A stretch of DNA of 44,559 nucleotides, from contig NW_004087669.1 in NCBI RefSeq assembly GCF_000220395.1, positions 1-44,559 on the forward strand, written 5' to 3'. Positions 1-11,776 of this stretch are shown one piece after another. The position numbers were made by a program, and so were the translations under genes. Below the pieces are notes generated by a model. The model worked only from the letters and a program-made list of their open reading frames with translations, was not told where the DNA came from and made no database searches. Position 1 is the stretch's first letter. Each line of letters opens with the position of its first letter. The DNA is from Ichthyophthirius multifiliis (taxonomy: Eukaryota > Ciliophora > Oligohymenophorea > Hymenostomatida).

Positions 1-24
1 ATAGCATACATTATACGAAGTTAT
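1..24. other. Partial loxP site (probable sequencing linker)
   Basis: The first 24 bases match the last 24 of the 34-bp loxP site: the last 3 bases of the left arm, the 8-bp spacer GCATACAT, and the whole 13-bp right arm TATACGAAGTTAT. The match stops exactly at the arm end and native A+T-rich sequence follows. The GS FLX Titanium paired-end protocol uses a loxP-based circularisation linker, so this is best read as untrimmed linker at a contig edge. It is not a ciliate feature. Confidence 0.93.
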
Positions 25-801
25 TATTATTGTCATTTTAATTTATTATTATTATTTTAATAATTATTAATTATTTTTATAATTATAGTATTTTTTATTT
101 TATTAATATTTTTTATTTTTAATCACTATTTATTATTTATTTTTTATTTATTTTAATTCATTTTTATTTATTTTTATTTATTCTAATTTTTTTTTATTTA
201 CATAATATATCTAAAATTTATTTTATAAATAGATAGAACTGAGAGATTATTTAATAAATTTGAATATGTATGTTAACGATAATGAGCATCTATTTGATCA
301 AGCAGAAAAATAATAATAATAATAATAATTATAATAATAATAATAACAATAATAATAATTATAAGCATAAGAATGATTATTTTTTTTTGAATACATTAAT
401 ATTTTTTTTTAAATTTATTTATTTTTTAATTTAATTTTTAATTTTCTTTATTCATAAGAAAATTGAGTTTTTTTTTTTTTAAATTAAATAAAAATTTAAT
501 TTTATAATATATAAAATTACATATAATTATTTTTAAATAATTTTTTTATAAAAACTATTTTTATTATTATTATTTATTTACATTTGTAATAAATTTTAAA
601 AAAATTTAAATGTATAAAGATTATTTTTAAAAATATTAAGAAAATATATTTTTATTTATTTAAATAATAATTTTTATTAAATATTTTAATTTTTATTAAA
701 TATATTACAAAAATATTTAAACATTTTCTTTATATAAAAACATAAATTTTATTAAAGACTTTTTAAAAATATTAATTAAATAATTTTATATTATTATTAC
801 T
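25..801. other. Gene-free A+T-rich stretch with AAT microsatellite
   Basis: No frame here gives recognisable protein under the ciliate code. It holds long A and T runs and an imperfect AAT/TAA microsatellite at about 309-363. It lies between the contig edge and the 3' end of the MORN gene, so it probably contains that gene's 3' UTR and terminator, although no signal can be pointed to. Confidence 0.7.
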
Positions 802-1909
802 TCACTATATAAAGCTTAATTGCCCTTATTTTTTATATTCATCTATTTCTTCTTAACTTAATAACTTTTCAACTTTACCTTCTTTCCATAGGCAAATTTT
901 TTTATCTCCATTTTTTAAAGTACATATTCCTAAACCATTTTGTTTCCCATTTTTCCAATTTCCCACATAAATTCTTCCATCTCCCCACTCAAACGTTCCT
1001 ATTCCTTCTTTTTTATCACTTATATAATTTCCTTTATAGATTTTTCCATCTGGCCATTTAACAATTCCATACCCGTGCATTTTATTATTTTACCAATCCC
1101 CTTCATAAACTCTTCCATCACTCCATTTATATACACCTTTTCCTTAAATATATCCATTCTAAAACACTCCTTCAAACTAGCAATTATCTGAAAACTTTAA
1201 AATCCCTTTTCCATCTCTTTCCCCAAATTTATATTCTCCTATATACTAAGTTCCATCAATCCAAATTTCGGACCCAAATCCATGCTATAAAAAAAAATTT
1301 ATATATATAAAAACGGTTATATATATATGTATTTTTTTACAAAATAAATAAATAATTAACTTGCTTATTATCTACCCAATCCCCCTCATATTTGGTACAA
1401 TTTTTATATATATATACACCTTTTCCATTTGCCATATCGTTTTTCCATTACCCATCATAAACATCACCATTTGAATGACTTAAAATTCCTTTTCCATTAC
1501 TTTTATCTTCTTTCCAATCTCCTTCATATTTAGACCCATTTGGCCAAATTTAAACACCAAATCCGTCTCTCATTCCTAAATACCATTCTCCTTCATAAAT
1601 AATTCCATTATCTAAAGTTATTTAATCGAGTTTTTTATGAGTCTATGTATTATTTATGCTATTTATAGCTTTTTATTTTGATTCATAATTATTATATAAA
1701 TCTGTATTGTGTGAAAGCAATGTAGAACTTACTTTCATTATTTCGTCCTATAATTCTTTACTTGGAGATGCATATTACATCTTTTAAGATGGCTTTTGAG
1801 AATTTTATGTATTTTATTCATTGTTTTCACAATCACTTGTCTATATTTATATTTTTAATTCACTTATTTTTGATTTTACACAACATTCAGAACCAACGCA
1901 ATTTCCCAT
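802..1909 (-). CDS. MORN-repeat protein with N-myristoylation/palmitoylation start
   Basis: Two exons, complement(802..1284, 1361..1909), 343 residues, TGA stop at 802-804. The 76-nt intron at 1285-1360 is GT-AG, phase 0. The N-terminus MGNCVGSECC is a textbook N-myristoylation signal (Gly2) with Cys4, Cys9 and Cys10 as palmitoylation candidates. A Gln/Ser-rich linker of about 95 residues follows, then about nine MORN units (for example YEGDW, GFGVQIWPNG, GYGIVKWPDG) from about residue 108 almost to the end. MORN repeats bind membranes or scaffold cortical and ciliary structures, so with a lipidated start this is probably a membrane-tethered scaffold at the cortex or cilium. Many Gln codons are TAA or TAG, so a standard-code reading sees only fragments. 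The exact partner or structure cannot be named. Confidence 0.88.
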
Positions 1910-2111
1910 ATATATATATATATATATATATATTTTTCTTTCGAAATAGTTATATATTTATAAGATATAACGATTTTATTTTTTTTAATTGATATCATTA
2001 TAAATGGATAATTTAAATTATTAATTTTTTTTTTTATTAGTATAGATAAATGAAATATTTGATAAAAAATAAAATATAGAAAATTCTAGTACTCTTAGTT
2101 TTTAATATAAT

Positions 2112-3651
2112 TCATTTTTTAACAACTTCCACAAAAATCTTATCTTGAAGCATTTTAAATTTAATTTGCTTATGTTATTTTTCCCAGTCAGTTGTTTTAA
2201 TAACCACCAAAAACGCAATCGAGGCCATCAAATTGGAAATAATCCATCCACTCCAAATTCCCATCTCCTTACTATTTTCCCACGAACTATAACTAATAGT
2301 AGTTCCAACAAAGTAACAAAACAAATAAATATAGGAAATAATAGTCGCCTTATTTAAAGCTTTAATAAAAGAACATAAAGTAATCTAAATACCATCACAA
2401 AGCAGTACTTTTTAATAAATGAAAAGCGAACGAACCATATTCATTTAGATTTCCGTATTTGAATTTAAAAAAGCACTCCAAGACTTCGCATTTTATTAAA
2501 GGCAAATTAACAAAATCACAATTAAGATAAAAATACTAATAAAAGCATGAAAAGCTCTTCTTTTAGCTTTATTTATGTGCCCTCTCCTTATTGAATTTCC
2601 TATATAATTCTAAATTATATACTAGAACCCTAAAAAGAAACTTATATGTCCTAACGCAGAATTATTAAGGGAAATATGGGTCACAGTGATTGCCCTTTAA
2701 TCAGTGTAAACACTAATAAAAGTCAAAATTAATAAAGCAGTTTCTTCTAAATAAGAAGTTGCTCCATTTTTTAAGGCCCTTTGCAAATTTCTAATTACAT
2801 TATCAAAAGCTGTCTTGTCCCATTCAATCCATGTCTTAGGGGTTGGAGATTTAAACGTTATAAAGAAATAAAGGCACATTGAAAGAATAAAATCACTCAT
2901 ATTTTTAGCCCAAGCGGCCCCCAAAACACCCATATCACGTTTATTTATAAGATTATCAGCCAAAAAATAATGAATAAATGATTAAGCTAATTACAAGCCT
3001 ATTTAAGGATAAACCACATTTTACGATTATAAATAATTGTTTGTAGTATCATAATATGAAGATGCGAAAAAAGACCCTAAGCATACCCATACATAATTCC
3101 CAGCATCATATGCCAATTATTATTCGATATTAATATAGCCTAATATATGTGAGGAAAAACATAGTAAAGGTGCTAAAATTACACATAAGAAACTTTTTTA
3201 AAAAAAAAAATTAAATTTTTTTTTTTTTTTTTATTTTGAAAAAAAATAAAAAAAAATACCCTGTAAATAATAAACCTCTTTAATAAAATATACCTACTAA
3301 CTCGTAGTTTTTAGCACTATATGCAATATTACAATTATTTTATAATGTAATATTTAAATGTTTTATTACTGAATAACCAAATATTCTTCCGTAAGCGTCC
3401 CCTAAACCAAATGCTGCGATTTCATGTAAATTGCCTTTTTGGCCTAATAAATAAATGTTTATTAATGACATTGTTATTAGATTTAGTTCATAACAAAGTA
3501 CTCTTGGGATGGATTTTATTAATAACTCTTTAAATGTAATTAAAAAAGAAGGGAAGTTAAAATAACTCTCAGATGGATTACTATCTTTGTTTTTATCAAA
3601 ATAAGTCCTTTAATAATTTTCTTATTCGAAATCCTATTGAGCTATTTTCAT
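2112..3651 (-). CDS. MATE-family multidrug/toxin extrusion transporter
   Basis: Two exons, complement(2112..3192, 3260..3651), 490 residues, the usual length for MATE proteins. The 67-nt GT-AG intron (3193-3259) splits a Gly codon and keeps the frame. The protein begins MKIAQQDFEQEN and has about 12 hydrophobic segments. Typical MATE features include the early pattern ELLKSIPRVLCYELNLITM, the segment EIAAFGLGDAYGRIFGYSV, and the mid-protein LGAAWAKNMSDF, which resembles the conserved G(A)A(W/Y)A element. MATE carriers export organic cations and drugs using H+ or Na+ gradients at the plasma or vacuolar membrane. The substrate is unknown. It lies on the same strand as its neighbours, 202 bp from the MORN gene start. 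The TGA stop at 2112-2114 follows a short charged tail. Confidence 0.9.
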
Positions 3652-3929
3652 ATCTTTTTATATTTACAAACAGGAAATTTTTATTTAATTTTTTTTTTTT
3701 TTAAAAAAAAAAAATATTTATTTAATTATAATTAAGAATTTTTATAATAATTTATTTAATTTTCTAAAAAAAATAAAATATTTTTTATATATTTATTTTT
3801 CATAATAAAGCAATTTAAAACAAAAAATATACAATATATAAATATAAAAATACATATAAATTAAATTTAATATAAATTGTTTTATCTACATAATTTTTAA
3901 ATAGTTTAATATAAATACTTTGCCAAATA

Positions 3930-4945
3930 TCATTGTTCTATTAAGTTATTTATTTTTTTAACATTTTTAGGGAATAAAATCATCGTATTTTTATTACTTT
4001 TTTCATCAGTTTTCTGAATTTCAATCATTGTGTTTTTAGCTCTAGTTTTATTTAAAAGTTTAATTTTGGAATCTATACTAAAGGCCTGAATTTTGATAGT
4101 ATCAGTCAATGTTTTATGCCTTGAAACAGCTCTTTTTGGCTATTTTTAAATGGTTGTATTGTCTTAATGATTAGAAATAAACTAAAGCATATTAATTTTT
4201 TTAAAAGATGACCTTTTTCTTTTATTAATGGCTTATTCACTTTAATTAATTATTTAGGTTTCTAAATTTATAGCTTTTGATTTTATTTTTTAAGGGTAAT
4301 TATTAAGTACTTGCGAAATTTTTTTTGTTTTTTTTACTTTTAAAGAAATCATTATATGCTAAATAACATAAAAAGTAATTAGATTCCAATAAAGATTAAA
4401 AAAAGCGTATGTATTTAAAATAATGACAAAACACATTTTCTCTATTTCATTGTCTTTAAGTTTTTCTAAAAACAAGTCAGTTAAACCAAAATAGATAAAT
4501 ATTTTAATATTTTTATCCTCAGTAAAAACTTAAATAAATATAACAATACATACTAATGTAAAGAAAAAATTTTAAATTGTTTTTAAAATAAAATCTAAAA
4601 AAGGTGGAATTTCGTTCTTATGCTTCCTAAAAAACCAAAGTTAAACTAATACATGATTTATTATTTTTATTACTTTTTTATTTTTTTTATTTTTTTTTAA
4701 GAAAAAAATAAATATTAAAATATATTTATTTTATATGTTTAAATATTTATTTATTTTTTACTTAAAAAACAAATGCCTAAATAACTAAAGGAAATACTAA
4801 AATTTATTAAATAACCCACATTTTATGTTATTATTTAAATAAATTCTATTAATAAGAATATTAAAAGTAAATAATCATTAATTTATGTAAATTAAAATGC
4901 TTATCTGTATTATAATTGTAAAGAAAAAAACAACATTTTATACAT
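3930..4945 (-). CDS. Multi-pass membrane protein, family not recognised
   Basis: Model complement(3930..4672, 4762..4945), 308 residues. The 89-nt GT-AG intron at 4673-4761 joins the frames exactly and the total is divisible by three. ATG at 4945-4943 was chosen; a second ATG three codons downstream (4936) is possible. The first about 185 residues hold four or five hydrophobic helices (segments such as YLLLIFLLIEFIQII, FFFTLVCIVIFIQVF and FVIILNTYAFFNLYW) separated by short charged loops such as WFFRKHKNEIPP. The last about 120 residues are polar and basic (KRKRSSFKK, KQPKRAVSRHK), probably a cytoplasmic tail. I do not recognise a family; a receptor-like or small channel/transporter fold is possible but unproven. 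It ends 278 bp from the MATE gene start. Coding status rests on frame continuity and the TM/charge pattern. Confidence 0.6.
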
Positions 4946-5771
4946 TCCTAAATTTTAATCTAAAAAAAGATATTCTTTATTTAATATTTTCATTTTTTTT
5001 ATATTAAAATATTGATTTATTTTAAAAAAATAATAAAAAAATATATAAAAAATTTTAATGAAAAAAGCAAAAATAATATAATAATTATTTATAATATTTT
5101 TCAAAAAAAAAAAAAAAATTATAATAAATAATTTTAATTTCTTTCTTTTTTTTTCTATTATCAATTAAAAGAATTATATTTAAATTTTAATTAAAATAAA
5201 AACTTCAAAAATATTTATTAATTTATCTTTATTTATTAATTTATCTTTTGCCATAAAATTTAGAAAATATGTATATAATTTATATAAAAATAAATATTTT
5301 TAACAAAAATATGTTATTATAATTATTATTATATTATAAATTTAATTAAAATATAAATATTTTAGTGTTTTAAAAATATAAATATAAAATATTTATATTA
5401 TTTAAATAGAAAAATTAATATATCTAAAAATATTTTGATTTAATTTTATAAATAAAATTCTAATTTAATATATATAATAAATATTAAACACATAAATAAT
5501 TATATATGATATAAATATAATTGGTATCTATTGGCTTAATTTTAAATACTATATTAAAATCACTATTATATCTAATTTATATATATGTATAATCTCTATT
5601 AATTATAAATACTAAATTTGAATAAAACAAATCTTATTAAAAATTATAAAAATAAGATATTTATAATTTATTTTAAGATCAAAAATAAAAAATACTTAAT
5701 ATATATATTTTTTTTGTTATAATTATATAAAAATAATCTTTAATAATTTAAATAAAAAATATAAATAAAAA
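4946..5771. other. Intergenic A+T-rich spacer
   Basis: Dominated by A and T runs and TATA-like tracts. No frame shows protein-like composition and no RNA gene was seen. It separates the membrane-protein start from the pseudokinase stop, both on the minus strand, so it should hold the promoter of the former and the 3' end of the latter. Confidence 0.65.
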
Positions 5772-7969
5772 TCAATATATTAATAAGAATTATTTCAATT
5801 TACAAATTTATTATTATAGTTCATTTAAATTCATATAATTAATTTTATTTTCAACAAATTCAAACAAATCAAATGTATTATTCGAATTATTTTCAAATAT
5901 TTCTTTAAAATATAACTTAAAGCTTTTAGAAAAAAAGCTAACAACAATTAAATGAAAACAAAGTCTTTACATTTAAACCATTTTATCATAAGGAATAATA
6001 CTTAAACTTTCAAAAATTACCATTTATTAATTTTTTTCCATTTCATATTATTAAATTTCTTTACAATTATTTTTTTTCTTTTATTAAATTTTTCTAACAC
6101 TTTAATATATTTATTCATTTATAAAATTATAAAACTTAATAATTTCCCTTCTAAAGCTTAAATAAATATAAGGCTCAATTAAATCTTTCGAATAATTCAG
6201 AGTACTCCTCGGTAAAAAATGCTCTATAATGTTATTTATACACCAAAGACCTTTTTCTTATTGAATTTTTTCCATTCGAATATTATAAACTTTTAACATT
6301 ACCAACATACTATTAATTGCAAAAGCATTATTAAAATGTTAAAAGATCCCTTCAATATTAATAATTACGCTTGAAATATAATTCTAAACTTAAAACTCAA
6401 AAGGATCTTAAGAATTTCCAAATACAAACAAATCTAAATTTTTATCCAAACAAATAATATTTTAATTTTATTAAATTTTAATACAAATTTATTAAAACTG
6501 CTAAGGAATTTATAGAGAAAGGTTTTTTTCTCTTTAATAAACTATTTGACTGTTATTTTAAGCATTTCTATATGTCATTGTATCTACTTGAGTAAATTAA
6601 ACACTATTTTCATTCATAAAATAAGAACAATCAAGTTCTGATTAATTAATAATGTTATTTTCAGAAGGTGTTTTTTTTGTTAGATTATTTATTTATGATA
6701 ATTATTATTGAATGCTATTTTTTTATTCGGAAACGACTTCTATATTTGAATTTTCGCTTTTTTTTTATTTTAAAGTTCTAGAAGGTAAATCTTCACTTTT
6801 TTTTTAAGATATATGTTTATTGAAAAAATCTTATAAAAAAGTTTCTTCTTTTTTCTTCTACATAATACTTTAAGAAGAAATTCTCTAGTTAATAGAATCT
6901 TCATCAGTATTGACCTATTTTTGTTTCCCAGAATTGGCTTCTTCCCCAGATATATATCTACAATTAAAAGAATCATTAAAATAAGTTTAACTTTATAATT
7001 TTTAAGATTGCTATTATTAATAAAAACTCTAAACAAAGCTTTTATTTAGAATCGAATTTGTAATACAATAAGAACTATTTGCTTTTTTTAAATCTAAATC
7101 TTCCTCAGATTAACTCAAATCGAAGTTTAAAATATTCTATTTGATTTCAGTCCAATTAAATCTATCTTCTTCTTTAAAAGTAAGTAATTTTTGTAAAAAA
7201 AAATACTAAAATTCGACACACATTCACTTTTACAAATTAAATCCGATTTTAGAGTAGCACATTGGTATTTTAGTTATTTATATGCACTACTTAAATCCTC
7301 ATTTTCATCAATTTTTATTTTACAGAATTTCTCTTAAAATAATAATTCGTAAAAAATACACCCGACACTCCAAAAGTTAGATTATATTGAAATTTTTTTA
7401 TATTTTATTGATTCAGGGGCACTATATTCGCTCAAAAAGAGTTTTTCGATAAATTTATTCACTTTTTCTTCCTCACAGACATCTTAAATATTCGAAAACT
7501 TAATTTCATTATTCTCATCAATTAATATTTTTGACATTTTCAAATTGCAATTTATATACTTTTATTAATAACTAAATACATTCTTATAATTATTTAGTTC
7601 ATAAAGTATCCCCATAAGACTTTTTAAGATATAAAGAGCCTCTGTTTCGCTTACTTAATGCTTTATTTTTTAGCTTAATTTATATGGTATATATTCATTT
7701 ACAAGTTTTATTTTTGTTTATGTTTCTATATTTGTGATTAGCTAAGGAAAATGCTTCTTATTTAATGTTTAATATAAATCTATTGAATTATATATTAGTT
7801 AATATATTTATTTGCTATTGGGTTCGTTTTCTATATCTTTTTTCGTATATATTTTTATGTATACTAATTATTCTGTTTTATCGTTAAGTTATGATTTGTA
7901 AGATTTTAAATATTTTTTATTTTATGAAATAAAGCTTTCTAAAAGTAAAAACTTTGATGAATTTTTCAT
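5772..7969 (-). CDS. Protein pseudokinase with long C-terminal extension
   Basis: Two exons, complement(5772..7171, 7207..7969), 720 residues. The 35-nt GT-AG intron (7172-7206) is needed: without it the frame ends 27 codons further on. The kinase fold spans about residues 15-290. The beta-3 lysine is kept (VYIKIY, Lys39), as are the APE motif (SAPES, 183-187) and the helix-F pattern (FWSVGCIFYELL). The Gly-rich loop is absent. The catalytic loop reads YINCNLKMSKIL (138-149), so HRD is replaced by N140-C141-N142 and the metal-binding Asn by Lys147. DFG is replaced by S159-N160-I161. Phosphotransfer is therefore unlikely and a scaffold or allosteric role is inferred. The about 430-residue tail is Ser/Asn/Gln-rich, then helical with no recognised domain. 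The general layout recalls ULK-type kinases, but the assignment is tentative. Confidence 0.82.
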
Positions 7970-8056
7970 TTCTTTATTTAAAATTTAATAATAAATTGCT
8001 TATATTTAAAAATTTATTACTTATTTTAAAAAAAAGCTATTTAAGTGAATTTTTAA

Positions 8057-8120
<64 letters not shown>

Positions 8121-8317
8121 TTTTAAAATAATAAAGAATTGTCTTTATCAATTATTTTTTTTATTTTAATTATATATTTTTTATTAATACATCTATATGT
8201 TTTGCTTTTATTGTTTATTGAAAAAGATATAGAAGATAAAATATTATTATTATATACATATATATACATATTCATTTCTTTACTTTTCTTTTCTTTTTTT
8301 TATTGAATAAAAAAAAA
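7970..8317. other. Intergenic spacer with long TA repeat
   Basis: This 348-bp gap lies between the pseudokinase start and the histidine kinase stop. It contains an uninterrupted TA dinucleotide tract at about 8062-8118. The stretch 7954-8169 is open in the standard code only because of the repeat and looks non-coding. Confidence 0.7.
8062..8118. repeat. TA dinucleotide microsatellite
   Basis: About 28 uninterrupted TA units. Similar tracts occur at about 12259-12312, 16689-16728, 17285-17322 and 39480-39511 and inside several introns, so it is a general feature of non-coding DNA here. Its length may be approximate in the assembly. Confidence 0.9.
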
Positions 8318-11300
8318 TCATTATTATTGTTTTTATTACTATTATTATTATATATTAAATACATGAACTAGAATTTCTTCTAATTAATTAAAAATAATAG
8401 GTTTCGTTAAATAATATTTCATTCCGCTTTCGAAAGCCTTTTTTTATTCATCCTATTAAACATAAGCACTACAAGCTGAAATAATACTTGGTTTTTCATT
8501 TAAATCTTTAAAAAACTAAATAATTTCAGTAGTAGTTTCATGTCCGTTTTTATTAGGCATATCAATATCCATAAACAAAATTTAATATTTTTTACAACAA
8601 TTAGACTAAAAATACATTTCTTTAACTTTCTAAATAGCCAAATCTCCACTCAAAGCCTTATCGCAAATAAATCCATACATTTTCAACCTAATATCTAACG
8701 AATATACATTAAACTCATTATCATCAACAATTAAAATACTAATACAATTGCAATTTTTGACTTTATTGAATTAAATAAGTTTTTCCTTTAAAGTTATTTA
8801 ATCATTTTAATTAAAAAGCTAACTTTTAGCCATTTATTTTTAAATAGAATTTGCACTTTAAGAGCTATCATTTGATTTTTTTTTTTATAATTCTAAATTC
8901 GAAATTTTCTATGCACTATTAATTAGTTATTCTTAATTAAATAATTTTTTAAGACTGTTTTTTTTTAAATCGTTTTGTTTTATATTTTTATCTAAAAAAT
9001 TAATTTAATTTTCACTTGAAAAATACTATTCCTAAAGTGAACAGATTTACATACTATTTACCTATTATATTTTATTCTTTTCATTTATACTATCTTCCCT
9101 TTATATTTCACAACTTTCATCAATATTTAGATTTTCTTACATATTCTATTATAAATCTTTTTTCATATCATTTATAATTTTCTAAAATTTATCTTTTTTA
9201 ATCACATTATGTAATTCATAAACATTACTTCTTTTATGACCTAAACTAATCGACTTTATATCATTTTCACAATTCTCACTTGAACTATTTTCATTATTAA
9301 CTGATCTCTCATCTCCTAAACTTCTGTAAATATTATTCTTAGCTATCATCTTTAAATGCTATACCTGTTCTTCGTTTTCACTAAAATAATCGCTTTCGTT
9401 ACTTTATGATTATTTATTTTCCTCTTCTTCTTCATCCTCACTTTACGAATTATTAAAATTTGTTTTTTACCCTTTTAAAGAAATTGTCCTCCAGTCTAAA
9501 ACTTCGTTATCGACAAGTTGTTTTCTCGAATAAATACATCCCAATTTATCCCTAGGTCTATCCACGACATAAAAAAAAAATGAAGAACCCTAATCTTCCT
9601 CACTATTTACATTTAATTACCTTTTTTTCCCTAAACCAAAAGCCAAATTAAAGGCAATAGTAAGCCCTAAACCCGCTCCTTTTGTATTTAGAGTCCCACT
9701 AGAATATTTAGGGTTCTAAACTTACCCAAACTATCTAAAAATATTATCTTTTTCATATTTTGAAAGTCCACAACCTGTGTCCCTAACTTCAACTTTATAA
9801 AGGTCTTTTTCAACTTAATCCACATAAACTTAAACGAAGCCTTCGTTAGTGAATTTTATGGCATTTGAAAGTAAATTTAAAAGCACTTATTTCAGCCTAT
9901 CTTAGTCTGTGTATATATTATTTGGAATCTTTGGGTCTACCTCAAAAAAGATATCTATATTTTTCTATAAGGCTTATAAGTATACTAAATTAATTGTTTC
10001 TCTTACTAACTTTCTTATATCAAAAATCTTGAAGTATAATTAAAAATTGCCTGCATTAATTTAGCCTAGATCTAAAATATCATTAATGATGTTCAAAAGT
10101 AAATAATTCGAATTTAAAGCCGGCAAAAGAAGATTTTCCTTCACTTCTTCGTCTATCTTTTGACTTTGGGATATAATATCTAATAAATTAATACTGCAAT
10201 TTAAAGGAGTTCTCAATTCATGGGAAAGAGAACAGAGTACTTTATTTGTATATTTACCTAAATCTTATTATATTAAATGTTGATTTTATTTTGTAATATC
10301 TAGAATTTCTATTAGAATGTATTTAAAGGATATGTCGTTCTCGAATTTTGTAAAGGGAGTTAGTTTGAATTTCGTGAGTCTTTTTTTTAGAAAAACTGGC
10401 TTTATAATTAATATTATACTATCGTTATCTATGTAAAAAATATAGTTTGCCATTTAATTTTGCTCGTTAATTAAGTCTATAAGTTAATTATTCGGTCTTC
10501 TGTTTCTTTTCTGACAAAAAATATTCTTAGAACTTCCCTCGAATTTATTGTTTGCATGAATAAATAAATAATGGACAAAATTAAATAAAATAGCGTTATT
10601 ATTTCCTGTAATAATACTAAAATCACCATAAACTCCATTTTTTATAAATTAACTCCCGTACATATAGTTAGTTGCTTTAATTTTACTATTTTTTGATGTT
10701 TTACTATTATTCAATTAGTCTAAAAAAGTCTAAACATTTATATTTTATTTTGGAGAATTTTTCATTTCTTAAAATAAAGTTTAAAAGTAATCATTTTTTT
10801 AAGATATTTAAGATTTAGAATTTATACTTAAAGAAATTTTGAATAGATTATATAAAAAATCAGATATATCTTCACTTTCTGAAACATCTATAAAACGATG
10901 GATTTATTAATTATAATATTTAATATTTAAATCCTAATCTATAATAATATAGGCAGTTTCTAATTATTAAATAATTAATTATTCAAAATTTTATAAATCT
11001 TCAATATTTTAGTTCGAAACATTTAAATTATATGTTTTGTACGAAATAACTGTATTATTAATATTTTCCTGTTATTTTAATTCACACTTTTTTTCAGATA
11101 AATATTGGTTTAAACTGACTACTTTTGTTATATTTTCGTTTATTTTTGTTTATGTATGTTTTGCTTGCTGTTTTTGAAATATTTAATACATCGAATTTTA
11201 ATTTTAACGAATATTATTCTTTGAATTGATATGCTAATGTTAGTACTTTTTAAAATTTTAGATTTAAGATTGTTAATGAATTAACTTTTCGTTTATTAAA

Positions 11301-11776
11301 CAAAACAATATTAAAATTAAAATTAAAAAGAGTCTATATTTGCTATAAAAAGATAAACTATTTGCCAATTAAATCCTAACAATAAAATATATTGAAGAGG
11401 AAATACAAAGAAATAAAGTTAATATATTTCTATAATTTAATTCTAAAAAAATCCTACAAATTAATAAAATCTAAAAATAATTGTTTTCTTAAATATTATA
11501 TTTGAAATTTAAATTAATTTCTAATAATAAAACAAATATAATTAGTTGTAGAATAATAATAAGATCATACACTTTCTTACCTTTCAATTTATACAAAAAA
11601 AATAGCAAAAAAATTAAAACCTAAATTGTTATTACAATTACCAGTAAAGGTTTAAAATCATTATAATCATAAACGTATTAAAGTATTAAATATTCGATTG
11701 TTTATATAAAGACTAATAAAATAAAAAAAAATTTTAATAATAAACCGTTTGTCTTTTTTAATAAATTTATCATCAT
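8318..11776 (-). CDS. Membrane-bound PAS/hybrid sensor histidine kinase with receiver domain
   Basis: Model complement(8318..11520, 11581..11776), 1132 residues. The 60-nt intron (11521-11580) starts with GTAAGA; a 3' site further in (AG at 11447-11448) would also keep frame. The N-terminus has about four to six transmembrane helices within about 170 residues. A coiled region and a PAS-like sensor (about 210-480) follow. The dimerisation box SLSHELRTPLN carries the phospho-acceptor His499. The ATPase domain has the N-box LLSNAIKF (Asn618), G1 DTGCGL and G2 KGAGLGL. An acidic Asp/Glu/Ser linker leads to a receiver domain with the acidic pair Asp998/Asp999, phospho-acceptor Asp1050 (LFMDIDMP) and Lys1105 (TKP). 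All catalytic residues are present, so it should autophosphorylate and pass phosphate to its own receiver. Such hybrid kinases are known in ciliates. The ligand is unknown. It ends in a Gln run before TGA. Confidence 0.92.

Noticed and set aside
4763-4820. Alternative exon starting MWVIQQILVF for the membrane protein
   Set aside because: It gives phase 0 at the donor, while the second exon needs one leftover base; the frame used in the model fits and gives a longer membrane segment.
8062-8118. CRISPR-like or origin-type repeat at TA tracts
   Set aside because: They are plain dinucleotide microsatellites without spacers or conserved units.
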